Assembly: GCA_026988515.1 (NCBI GenBank)
Contig: JALSLA010000024.1
Coordinates: 1-59,617 of the forward strand
Direction: 5' to 3'
DNA length: 59,617 bases
Origin: Helicobacteraceae bacterium
Lineage (GTDB): Bacteria > Campylobacterota > Campylobacteria > Campylobacterales > Sulfurimonadaceae
The notes beneath the pieces were generated by a model. The model searched no databases and was not told the DNA's origin. It saw only the letters and a program-made list of their open reading frames with translations. This document shows, one piece after another, positions 34,336 to 42,426 of this stretch. The translations under genes were made by a program, and so were the position numbers. Positions within the stretch are counted from its first letter, which is position 1. Each line of letters opens with the position of its first letter.

Positions 34336-35588
34336 GACATTCGACTCCGATCAAAACCGTGCAAGAGGCATTCAATGAGCATTTCGCTTTTGGCAATGAC
34401 TAAATCTTCCGGAACTTCTTGCCCGATAGAGAAATAACTGATCGGTTTTTTCGTCTCATAGACAAGCGAAAAAATATTACCAAAACCCCGCGTTTCATCA
34501 AGCTTTGTAAACATCACCGTATCGACACCCAATGTTGCAAAATTGTCGTATGTCGCTTGCATATCATCATATTTAATGGAACTGGGCAAGACCAGAATTA
34601 CATCAATATTAAACTCCGTATCGTTTGCTTTGAGACACTCATAAATTTTTTCAATTTTATGTTTGTCATACGGAGACGATCCCATGGTATCAATTAAAAT
34701 ATAGTCGCAATAATGCAGTGACTCCAGAGCATTGGCAAACTCAGGAGGATCGACCACGGTCTCAATACCGAGTTTCATCATCCGCGCATATTGCATCAGC
34801 TGCTCCACCGCACCGATACGGTAGGTATCTAAGACAACCAGCCCAACCTTGTAGTTTTTTTCCATCAGGTATGAATAGCGTGCGGCAAGTTTTGCAATTG
34901 ACGTTGTTTTTCCCACCCCTGTAGGTCCAACCAACATCATCACTTTTTTGCTTCGATTATTAGGAACACTCTCCAAACGTACCGGAACCATCTTCCGCAG
35001 CAGCGTTTGAAAGTAACGTTTGACACTTTGGGAGTTTTCACGCATTTTGCTTGGCATATGCTCTAAGGAGAGCCGCATAATTTCATCGAGATGTTCTTGT
35101 TTCATACCGCTTTGCAACGACAGTTTGTAAATTTCGGCAAACTCAGAAGGAATACTCACTGCCATATGCGGTGATTTCTCCTCCCAAAACATGTGTTGAA
35201 TCAGTTGCACTTTATCGGTAAGTTTCGATATTTCGTCTTTAATCAGCTTAATGTCGTGCGCGCTCTCTTTAGGCTCTTGGGCATCTGCTCCTTCAGTTAC
35301 TTCAGCAATTTGCGAAATCTGCTTAGCCGCTTCAGAGATATTAAACAGTACGTCATTGCTCTTTTTCTGCAATGGTGTCTCTCTGTTCGGAGCAGCTTGA
35401 TGTTGCCGTTTTTTAGGCTTGTAGAGATGCTCTTCAATCCCAACGACAATTTCGTACAGAGCACTCTTTCCCAAAGACTTTTTTTGAAGTTCCCGTGTCT
35501 CAATCAGCATAGCCTCTTCACCGACATCTTCTTGGGCCCGACGCAATGCTTCAGCCGGTGTAGCACCGCTAAACGTTAAAATTTTCAT
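34332..35588 (-). CDS. flhF: Flagellar biosynthesis GTPase FlhF
   Basis: FlhF is an SRP-type GTPase that places flagella at the pole. The start chosen is the ATG at 35588 (MKILTFSGATPAEALRRAQE), because GGGAAG lies six bases ahead and its ATGA overlaps the folK stop; an alternative ATG six bases upstream is too close to the ribosome site. Domains are a basic N region, a middle N domain and the G domain with VGPTGVGKTTSIAKLAARYSY near residue 215. FTKLDETRGFGNI is near 360. Length 418 residues. Confidence 0.94.
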   Translation of the reverse strand: MKILTFSGATPAEALRRAQEDVGEEAMLIETRELQKKSLGKSALYEIVVGIEEHLYKPKKRQHQAAPNRETPLQKKSNDVLFNISEAAKQISQIAEVTEGADAQEPKESAHDIKLIKDEISKLTDKVQLIQHMFWEEKSPHMAVSIPSEFAEIYKLSLQSGMKQEHLDEIMRLSLEHMPSKMRENSQSVKRYFQTLLRKMVPVRLESVPNNRSKKVMMLVGPTGVGKTTSIAKLAARYSYLMEKNYKVGLVVLDTYRIGAVEQLMQYARMMKLGIETVVDPPEFANALESLHYCDYILIDTMGSSPYDKHKIEKIYECLKANDTEFNIDVILVLPSSIKYDDMQATYDNFATLGVDTVMFTKLDETRGFGNIFSLVYETKKPISYFSIGQEVPEDLVIAKSEMLIECLLHGFDRSRMS

Positions 35589-36079
35589 CGGCATCTTCCC
35601 AGCAGACTCAGTGGAATCAGCACACTTGCACGTTCCTGCCAACAGGGATGAGGCAGCGTCAGGTGCCGACTTTTTATTTGCAACGCATCAAAAAATATCA
35701 TATCAATATCGAGCGTGCGCGGTGCATTGGGAAAGCTTCGACGTCTGCCGAACTTCTGTTCTACATGTAAAATATAACGTAAAAGTTGTTGCGGTGTCAT
35801 TGATGTAGAAACCTCCAAAACCGAATTTAAAAAATCCTCCTGCGCCTTAAAACCGAAAGGAGGGTTTTGTAAAATCGGAGCCGTTTGCAATACTTCCACC
35901 CGATGATCTCGTTGTAAAAAGAGCACTAAACGATGGAACCTGCGCGCTACATCACCGATATTGCCTCCAATTCCAAGGGTAACGCGGTGACGGTATTTCT
36001 TTCTTGCTTTAAAGCGTTTAGGAAAGTTTCTGTTAACATAGAGCGTTAACTCCGAGCTAACAGCACGCTTTAACGCCAT
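35585..36079 (-). CDS. folK: 2-amino-4-hydroxy-6-hydroxymethyldihydropteridine pyrophosphokinase
   Basis: FolK (HPPK) transfers pyrophosphate from ATP to the pterin in folate synthesis. The 164-residue protein has LGIGGNIGDVARRFHRL near residue 36, QNPPFGFKAQEDFLNSV near 74 and the metal/ATP motif PRTLDIDMIFFD near 120. The first ~30 residues are a basic extension not usual in the family, so the true start could be internal. It overlaps flhF by 4 bases and follows aroQ by 2. Confidence 0.92.
   Translation of the reverse strand: MALKRAVSSELTLYVNRNFPKRFKARKKYRHRVTLGIGGNIGDVARRFHRLVLFLQRDHRVEVLQTAPILQNPPFGFKAQEDFLNSVLEVSTSMTPQQLLRYILHVEQKFGRRRSFPNAPRTLDIDMIFFDALQIKSRHLTLPHPCWQERASVLIPLSLLGRCR
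35762..35769. repeat. Iterated palindrome, TACATGTA core (in folK)
   Basis: Core copy TCTACATGTAAAAT, read on the minus strand as Ile-Leu-His-Val-Glu. Confidence 0.6.
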
Positions 36080-36081
36080 GC

Positions 36082-36567
36082 CTATGCCTGAGCTTCTGTT
36101 TGTTGTTGTGCCTGCATCTCTTTAGCCGCTTTTACTTCATTGAGTATCTGCGTCATACCGATCATCGCCAGGTGATACCCAAAGGGTCCGAATCCGACAA
36201 TAGATGATGCACATACCGGTGCAATCATATTGGTCTGACGAAACGTTTCACGGCGGTGAATGTTGCTAATGTGTACTTCAACCGTCGGTACGTTGACCGC
36301 AGCAATAGCATCACGAATCGCAATGGACGTATGCGTGTATGCTGCCGCATTAATAATAATACCGTCCGCTTCACCGTAACACTCTTGAATACGATCTACA
36401 ATTTCACCCTCCAGGTTGCTTTGAAAAAATTCAATCTCCATACCGTTTTGTGTTGCAAACTCTTTCATCTGTGCATGAATCTGCTCTAACTTCATTGGAC
36501 CGTAAATCTGCTGCTCTCGAACACCGAGCATATTTAAGTTTGGACCTTGGATGACTGCTATTTTCAT
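36082..36567 (-). CDS. aroQ: 3-dehydroquinate dehydratase, type II
   Basis: AroQ dehydrates 3-dehydroquinate in the shikimate pathway. The 161-residue protein starts [18 protein letters not shown]. It has [15 protein letters not shown], the catalytic [15 protein letters not shown] near residue 74 and [15 protein letters not shown] near 96. The ATG follows AAAGGTTAAGA. It heads the aroQ-folK-flhF transcript and is divergent from the amidohydrolase. Confidence 0.97.
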   Translation of the reverse strand: MKIAVIQGPNLNMLGVREQQIYGPMKLEQIHAQMKEFATQNGMEIEFFQSNLEGEIVDRIQECYGEADGIIINAAAYTHTSIAIRDAIAAVNVPTVEVHISNIHRRETFRQTNMIAPVCASSIVGFGPFGYHLAMIGMTQILNEVKAAKEMQAQQQTEAQA

Positions 36568-36680
36568 TCTTAACCTTTGTGTTGTTTGTTTTTGCTTATG
36601 GAATATAAACTTTTAAAGTATTTATTATACAATGTAAAGCATAATTTATTTTAAATTCCACTACAAAATAGGTAAGATAT

Positions 36681-37895
36681 TTGAAAATAATCACTCCGGC
36701 ATATATTTTAACACCGACCGAACTTAAAAAAGGGTTGAGTGTTGCCTTTGATCGCACTATTAAAGCCATTGATACGGCGGAACATCTTTACAAACAGTTT
36801 CCAAAAGCGGAGCGCATACCGTGTAAACCAAACTCTTTGCTGATGCCCGGACTGATCAATGCACATGTACATCTGGAGTTTAGTGCCAACAAAACAGCGT
36901 TGCAGTACGGCGATTTCGTACCGTGGCTGCACAGTGTCATTGAACATCGTGATGACTTAATGCAACAGTGCGATCAGACACGCATGCATGATGCCGTTAT
37001 GATGATGCTCCATTCGGGCATTACCACGTTTGGAGCCGTCAGCTCTTACGGACTCGACCTTGAAGTTGCAGCCAACGCGCCTCAAAACGTCATTTTTTTT
37101 AATGAGCTTATCGGCTCTCAGGCCAATATGGCCGATGCCCTTTTTAGTGATTTTCTTGCCCGTTTGGATGCCTCAAAATCGCTTCAACGTGAGGGGTTCT
37201 ACCCTGCCGTTGCCATTCACTCTCCCTACTCGGTTCACCCCATACTTATTAAAAAAGCATTGCAACGGGTTCACAACGAATCTCTTCGTTTAAGTGCCCA
37301 TTTTATGGAAAGTAGCAGTGAACGGGAGTGGTTGGACTCAAACCAAGGCCGTTTCAAAAAGTTTTTTAAAGACTTTTTAAACCAGTCACACGCACTCTGC
37401 AACGCCAATGAATTTCTCGTTCTTTTTGAAAAAACACCCACGCTCATGACACATGTCGTGCATGCCGACACGTGTGAGCTTGAGCAACTTGCCAAAGCAT
37501 CTCATACCGTCATTCACTGTCCCGTTTCCAATCGCCTCTTGGGTTCAGGCGCTATCAATCTCGATGATCTCGAGCAACACGGTATTAACTGGATTACGGC
37601 AACAGACGGGTTAAGTTCAAACTATACGCTCAATCTCTTTGAGGAGATGAAAGCGGCGCTGTTTATGCACGCTGATACCCCCTTGCTGCCGCTTGCCAAA
37701 CGTTTACTCGAGAGTGTGACGCTCAATGCCGCTAAAGCGCTGCATCTTAACAGCGGTGCTATCGACATCGGAAAAGATGCCGATATGCTACTGCTAGAAC
37801 TTGACAGTGCCCCTACCGAGCAGATTGCACTGCATCTCATATTGCAACATTACCCTATCAGCTCAATTTTTATTCACGGAACAAAGGTCAACTAA
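36681..37895 (+). CDS. Amidohydrolase, aminofutalosine-deaminase-like
   Basis: The 404-residue TIM-barrel metal hydrolase starts at a TTG preceded by AGGT. Metal-ligand motifs are INAHVHLEF near residue 60, AIHSPYSVHP near 178, AHFMES near 208, THVVHADT near 255 and ATDGLSSNY near 306. It is the positional counterpart of C. jejuni Cj0067c, annotated in the aminofutalosine deaminase family. In C. jejuni and H. pylori the futalosine route is reported to use the MTAN nucleosidase without this deaminase, so the substrate is uncertain. Confidence 0.82.
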   Translation: MKIITPAYILTPTELKKGLSVAFDRTIKAIDTAEHLYKQFPKAERIPCKPNSLLMPGLINAHVHLEFSANKTALQYGDFVPWLHSVIEHRDDLMQQCDQTRMHDAVMMMLHSGITTFGAVSSYGLDLEVAANAPQNVIFFNELIGSQANMADALFSDFLARLDASKSLQREGFYPAVAIHSPYSVHPILIKKALQRVHNESLRLSAHFMESSSEREWLDSNQGRFKKFFKDFLNQSHALCNANEFLVLFEKTPTLMTHVVHADTCELEQLAKASHTVIHCPVSNRLLGSGAINLDDLEQHGINWITATDGLSSNYTLNLFEEMKAALFMHADTPLLPLAKRLLESVTLNAAKALHLNSGAIDIGKDADMLLLELDSAPTEQIALHLILQHYPISSIFIHGTKVN

Positions 37896-38765
37896 ATGGA
37901 ACGCATTAAAAGATTATTTTCTCCTCTAACTGCAACACTCAGGTTTATTCAAGAGCATTTTAAAGCGATGCTCTTTTTGCTGCTTCTTTTTCTCATTTTC
38001 ATGCCTGCGAGCGAAGAGTCGTTTGTACCCAACAATTTACAAAAAATTTCACTCATCGGTCCCATTATGGAAGTCAGTAATGTGGTCGAAGAGATTGACG
38101 CTGCCGCACAGAACAAACACATTAAAGGGGTTTTGTTTGTTGTGGACTCTCCCGGAGGTGCCGTAGCACCTTCTATTGAAGTTGCTTATGCCGTCAAACG
38201 CCTCAGTGCGCTCAAGCCGGTTGTTGTATATGCGCAGGGAATGTTGGCAAGCGGGGGCTACTATGCCTCCGTTTACGCTCATGAAATTGTCGCCAATCCC
38301 GGTGCTATGGTCGGGTCTATCGGTGTCATCATGCAGGGTGCCGATGTCAGTGCGCTCATGGAGAAGGTCGGTATTAAAACACAAGTGGTTAAAGCGGGAA
38401 AATACAAGCAGGTCGGTACACCCGATCGCGAATGGACAAGTTATGAAAAAAATGAGCTTCATAAAGTCATTCAGGGAACCTATGATCTTTTTGTTCACGA
38501 TGTTGCCGCAGGACGCGACCTGAATATAAGCGACAAAGATCACTTTGCCAATGCCCATATTTTTACAGCACAACAGGCACAAAAAGTAGGACTTGTCGAT
38601 ACGCTCGGTGTCATGCATGATGCAAAGCTTCGGGTCAAAGCATTAAGCAAGGTTTCTGAAGCACGCTGGAATCAAGAAGACAGATTTGACAAGTTCCTCA
38701 AACAGTTTGCGGTAGAAAGCGCCTCATTGCTTCATACCTATTTTCCACACATCACCTTACGTTAA
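37896..38765 (+). CDS. sppA: Signal peptide peptidase SppA-type membrane protease
   Basis: A short-form (289-residue) SppA, inner-membrane serine protease that degrades cleaved signal peptides. One transmembrane helix (residues ~24-38) anchors it. The nucleophile Ser is in GMLASGGYYAS near 117. The general-base Lys is in AGKYKQVGTPDREWTSYE near 168. It starts immediately after the amidohydrolase stop, and the pairing matches Cj0067c-Cj0068. Confidence 0.93.
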   Translation: MERIKRLFSPLTATLRFIQEHFKAMLFLLLLFLIFMPASEESFVPNNLQKISLIGPIMEVSNVVEEIDAAAQNKHIKGVLFVVDSPGGAVAPSIEVAYAVKRLSALKPVVVYAQGMLASGGYYASVYAHEIVANPGAMVGSIGVIMQGADVSALMEKVGIKTQVVKAGKYKQVGTPDREWTSYEKNELHKVIQGTYDLFVHDVAAGRDLNISDKDHFANAHIFTAQQAQKVGLVDTLGVMHDAKLRVKALSKVSEARWNQEDRFDKFLKQFAVESASLLHTYFPHITLR

Positions 38766-38774
38766 AAGCGCAGA

Positions 38775-39401
38775 CTACTTTCCGTATCTGCCTTTTTTTG
38801 CATTGGGATCGGCATTTTTATATTTGTCGTAAGCCTTGTCAAGGTCATGGTAAGAGCGGTCCCATCGCTTGGTATGACAGCTTTGACACATGCGCTTGAG
38901 ACGTTTTGGTTTATCGGTTCCGGCAAGAAAACCGCCGTGTTTTTTTGCTTTAATGCGCTGAATATGTACATTTCCCGGACCGTGACACCCTTCGCACTGC
39001 ACATTAGCCAGACGCGGGGTACTCTCCATATTGACAAAACCCGTCTCGACACCAAAACCCGTTGCATGACATAACAAGCAGCGAGGATTCTCTTCATGTC
39101 CGCTGGCTACTAAAGCATTCATGGCAAAATCGTGAGGATCTTTTTTTCGTCCTAAAAAGAATTTTCGATGGCACAATCGGCATTTTGTATTGCCGACATA
39201 GCGATAGTCGCCGGAGCCGATCGCTTGATTAAAAGCTTTCTCACCCAGCGTTTTTTTAAGAGGCACTTCTGCCATAGAATCAGAGAGCTCTGCGGCAATA
39301 CGCGCGTCTTGAGCTGATAAGGTCACAGCAAAAAACAGCATCATACCTACTGCTTGAAGCATTGAAATCAAAGAACTGACCCTAACGTGACATCCATTCA
39401 T
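38775..39401 (-). CDS. Periplasmic tetraheme cytochrome c (cytochrome c554-like)
   Basis: The 208-residue protein has an N-terminal hydrophobic signal (residues ~12-30 ending in Ser-Ala-Gln) and four CxxCH haem sites: CRLCH, CLLCH, CEGCH and CQSCH. Additional His residues (HDF, HEEN, HIQR) could be distal ligands. The pattern resembles the cytochrome c554/NrfH-related multihaem family, but I cannot name the partner. The start could be the ATG at 39401 or one 13 codons later. It is convergent with sppA and separated from the methylase by 140 AT-rich bases. Confidence 0.87.
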   Translation of the reverse strand: MNGCHVRVSSLISMLQAVGMMLFFAVTLSAQDARIAAELSDSMAEVPLKKTLGEKAFNQAIGSGDYRYVGNTKCRLCHRKFFLGRKKDPHDFAMNALVASGHEENPRCLLCHATGFGVETGFVNMESTPRLANVQCEGCHGPGNVHIQRIKAKKHGGFLAGTDKPKRLKRMCQSCHTKRWDRSYHDLDKAYDKYKNADPNAKKGRYGK

Positions 39402-39541
39402 ACTATTTTAAGACCCTTGTGATTTTTTAGTACTATCATAACATAAACTTAACTTATCTTTTCTAAAAATCTCTACTTTATTAACAGTTTTATATAAATT
39501 CTCTTTAAAAAGTATATTTTTTATTATTTTTTATTGGAAAT

Positions 39542-40528
39542 TCAACTGTTACGTTTTTCTAATATATGCAGATACTCTATGGTACTGCGCTCCTCTTTTT
39601 TACGCCCAAAACATTTGTGTTCTGTTGCAACGACACGGTATGTTCCGTAAGGTTTCATCATTGTTTCTATCTCGTTCGACGACAAAATACCATCACTGTT
39701 GTAGCTCATGACAAGGTACCGAAATGCCGCTTTTTGAACCAGATGCTCCAGTGCCGACGCGGCATCGCGTTTTTTGCAAAATACGGAACGATAATAGTCT
39801 CTGCGTCCGGTTTTTCCTTGCGGTTGAAACGTATCGTAGTGCGCAATCGTATTTAAGAGATGGTAGTCAGCACCGTACTGACGCACATTGTAAGGTGGGT
39901 CAAGATACAAAATATCGCCTGAGATTCTTGTAATCAGTTCGGATGCATTCTGGTGATACACACAATGATCTTGTACCGACAGCTCATAAGGCATCGGCTC
40001 TAATACAATGGGTTTTTTTGCTTGATGTTTTAAAGTTTTCAAATATGCACCGTATACCGAAGCGGTATTGGCCACCTTATCACAACTTTGAATCAGTGAT
40101 GCCAAGAGATAAAAAAAACAATTTTCGTCAATACGCTGTTCATCATAATACTGTCCGATTTTTTGACGCATGGCATCAATTTTACGACCGTTGTCAGCAC
40201 TGAAATATTCACGGGTATTGTCACGGTGTTTACAATAGTGTTGAAAAACAAACCCTTCGGTTCCTTCCAAGGCGTTGAGTTCTTCAAAAAGGTCTTCTGC
40301 ATAGAGCGGTGTCGTATTACCGATACAGTGCCGGTTTAACACGTAACTAAAATACTCCACATCATTACTAATGACTTTAGCCACCTCTGTTTTAAATGCG
40401 GCACCCACCACGCCGCTTCCTGCAAAAAGGTCACAAAAGACCGTATCGTTTAAATTCGCGCCGACAACATCTCGTAGGGTCTCTTTAATAAAGTTAATTA
40501 ATTTTTTCTTTGAACCAATATAGTTCAT
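39542..40528 (-). CDS. D12-class DNA adenine-N6 methyltransferase (orphan)
   Basis: It transfers a methyl group to adenine in a short DNA site. The 328-residue protein has the AdoMet motif FCDLFAGSGVVGAAF near residue 31 and the catalytic DPPYNVRQYGADYHLLN near 210, the D12 (Dam/DpnM) hallmark. MNYIGSKKKLI at the start is also typical. No restriction endonuclease is adjacent, so it looks solitary. Target sequence cannot be read from the protein. It lies downstream of xseA by three bases. Confidence 0.88.
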   Translation of the reverse strand: MNYIGSKKKLINFIKETLRDVVGANLNDTVFCDLFAGSGVVGAAFKTEVAKVISNDVEYFSYVLNRHCIGNTTPLYAEDLFEELNALEGTEGFVFQHYCKHRDNTREYFSADNGRKIDAMRQKIGQYYDEQRIDENCFFYLLASLIQSCDKVANTASVYGAYLKTLKHQAKKPIVLEPMPYELSVQDHCVYHQNASELITRISGDILYLDPPYNVRQYGADYHLLNTIAHYDTFQPQGKTGRRDYYRSVFCKKRDAASALEHLVQKAAFRYLVMSYNSDGILSSNEIETMMKPYGTYRVVATEHKCFGRKKEERSTIEYLHILEKRNS

Positions 40529-40531
40529 CCG

Positions 40532-41716
40532 TCATATTTTTTCAATTGTTTTTATTGTGGCGACAATATCGTAGGCAGAGTCCATAAGATGGACATCATC
40601 ATTTACATGTAAATCCGAGAGTGCGATTACCTTACCGTTCTTTGAGATCTGAGCAATGCCTTTTTTACTTCGAAGTTTTGGATTGTTGGCATGCAGAAGC
40701 GCTTCAATATGCTTGAGGTCCCTGCGTTTAGCATCTAAAACGATACGTATGCTTTGATGAAAACGTATGTTAAGTTCCTTGATTTCCTCTGCTTGCTGCT
40801 TAAGGCGGTTTGGGATAGAGAGATTTGAAAATGAGCGTTTGAGTGCCAAGACGCTCTCTTGCTCATAACGTATTTTTTGCATAATGCCTTGCGTCATTTG
40901 CGTGCCGAGAGAATCAAGAGTCTGCCGCATCTCATTCATATCGGGTAAAATCATCTGCATGGCAGCAGATGGTGTCGGAGCACGTAAATCTGCCACATAG
41001 TCGCTAATCACCCAGTCAATTTCATGACCTACTGCTGAGACTACAGGAGTATTGGCATGAAAGATGGCTTCAGCAACCGTCTCCTCATTAAATGCCCATA
41101 AATCCTCGATGCTTCCGCCACCGCGACCGATGACAATAATATCGTATTCTTGTGTGTCGGCATATGTTACCATTTTTACAATAGACGGTGCGGCACGTTC
41201 ACCTTGAACCAGTACATCATACACATCTATTTGCACCAAAGGCCAACGTTCTGAAGCCACACGCAACATATCTTGCAATGCCGCACCCGTTGCCGAAGTG
41301 ATCACTGCTATTTTCCGAGGAAATGCCGGTAGAGATTTTTTACATGTAGATTCAAAATAGCCCTGTTGTTTGAGACGTTCTTTAAGCTGTTCGTATGCCA
41401 ATGCCAAAGCCCCCGCACCGGAAGGCTCCACTGAAAAACAGTTAATTTGATACTCACCACGGGGTTTATAGAGCGTTAACGCACCATCAACCAGAACCTT
41501 CAGCCCCTCTTCGAGACGAAACTTGAGTCTCTTGGCATTGCCTCGAAACATTACCGCACGAATGGTTGCGGTGGCATCTTTGAGCGTAAAGTAAATATGA
41601 CCACTGTTATGGTAGGTAATACGAGACAGCTCTGCCTCAACATAGACCCGCGTAAAGGTACTCTCAAGTACATTTTTAATCTGCTCGTTTAGAGCAGAGA
41701 CACTCAGCGTCATCAT
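40532..41716 (-). CDS. xseA: Exodeoxyribonuclease VII large subunit
   Basis: XseA with XseB degrades single-stranded DNA. The 394-residue protein has the N-terminal OB fold (TFTRVYVEAELSRITYHNSGH, split as VEAELSRITYHNSG) and GALTLYKPRGEYQINC. The catalytic domain has ITSATGAALQDMLRV near residue 139 and IVIGRGGGSIEDLWAFNEE near 190, then SAVGHEIDW. A coiled coil ends the protein. It overlaps ubiE by 4 bases. Two palindrome copies lie within it. Confidence 0.96.
   Translation of the reverse strand: MMTLSVSALNEQIKNVLESTFTRVYVEAELSRITYHNSGHIYFTLKDATATIRAVMFRGNAKRLKFRLEEGLKVLVDGALTLYKPRGEYQINCFSVEPSGAGALALAYEQLKERLKQQGYFESTCKKSLPAFPRKIAVITSATGAALQDMLRVASERWPLVQIDVYDVLVQGERAAPSIVKMVTYADTQEYDIIVIGRGGGSIEDLWAFNEETVAEAIFHANTPVVSAVGHEIDWVISDYVADLRAPTPSAAMQMILPDMNEMRQTLDSLGTQMTQGIMQKIRYEQESVLALKRSFSNLSIPNRLKQQAEEIKELNIRFHQSIRIVLDAKRRDLKHIEALLHANNPKLRSKKGIAQISKNGKVIALSDLHVNDDVHLMDSAYDIVATIKTIEKI
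40603..40612. repeat. Iterated palindrome TTACATGTAA (in xseA, 1)
   Basis: Perfect copy within ATTTACATGTAAAT, read on the minus strand as Asp-Leu-His-Val-Asn near the C-terminus of XseA. Confidence 0.88.
41341..41348. repeat. Iterated palindrome, TACATGTA core (in xseA, 2)
   Basis: Core copy TTTACATGTAGATTC, read on the minus strand as Ser-Thr-Cys-Lys. Its neighbouring GAATC resembles the GAATA beside the ribD copies. Confidence 0.65.
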
Positions 41717-42426
41717 CGTTTTTGGGCAATAATGAGTGTTGAGATATCCATTGAAAAGCTCTCATGGTAGCGCACCTCAAAACCGGCAGCATCCAGTTCT
41801 GCTTTCATTTTATCGACCGTTAAAAAATCCTCAATTGAGTTTGGAAGATATTCATAGGCTTCCAGATTTTTAGAGATAAACCCACCGACCTTAGGTAAGA
41901 TTTTATTCATATAAAAGTCACGAATTTTTCCTAAAAACGAAGGGTTCTCATTTTTCATAAATTCTAAAATAATTACCATGCCGCCATGCTTAAGTACACG
42001 GTGAAACTCGCGCAGTGCGGCGTCACGCTCCACAACATTACGAATTCCGTACGTAATGCTGATAAAATCAGCCGATGCATCATCCTGCGGCAGCTCCGTT
42101 GCTTTGGCAATAAAAAAATTAAAGTCCGGAAACTTCTCGCGTGCCACCGCAACCATGCCTTCGGAAGGATCGACTCCGGTAATACACTCTACGCCAATAC
42201 CGTTCTCTCGCGACTGTTGTTGCCAATGCCCCATCATATCGCCCGTACCGCATGCAACATCTACAATGCATGCTACCGTATCGTGCTTGTAGTAATCAAA
42301 CGCCTTGTTACATGCTTTACGCCGCCACTTTTTATCGACACCCATACTCATCACACGATTGGCTACATCATATGTCGGTGCAATGTCATCAAACATCGAT
42401 ACGATTTTTTCTTGTTTTTCACTCAT
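41713..42426 (-). CDS. ubiE: Menaquinone C-methyltransferase UbiE/MenG
   Basis: It methylates the demethylmenaquinone ring, the last step in menaquinone formation. The 237-residue protein has FDDIAPTYDVANRVMSMG at the start, VDVACGTGDM as the AdoMet motif near residue 53 and ISITYGIRNVVE near 121. EFHRVLKHGGMVIILEF near 140 is also standard. Campylobacterota use menaquinone, so the MenG activity is expected. It overlaps ribD by 8 bases and xseA by 4. Confidence 0.95.
   Translation of the reverse strand: MSEKQEKIVSMFDDIAPTYDVANRVMSMGVDKKWRRKACNKAFDYYKHDTVACIVDVACGTGDMMGHWQQQSRENGIGVECITGVDPSEGMVAVAREKFPDFNFFIAKATELPQDDASADFISITYGIRNVVERDAALREFHRVLKHGGMVIILEFMKNENPSFLGKIRDFYMNKILPKVGGFISKNLEAYEYLPNSIEDFLTVDKMKAELDAAGFEVRYHESFSMDISTLIIAQKR

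Noticed and set aside
36861-36870. CACATGTACAT in the amidohydrolase gene as a palindrome copy
   Set aside because: It has ACATGT but not the TACATGTA core, and such hexamers are expected by chance.
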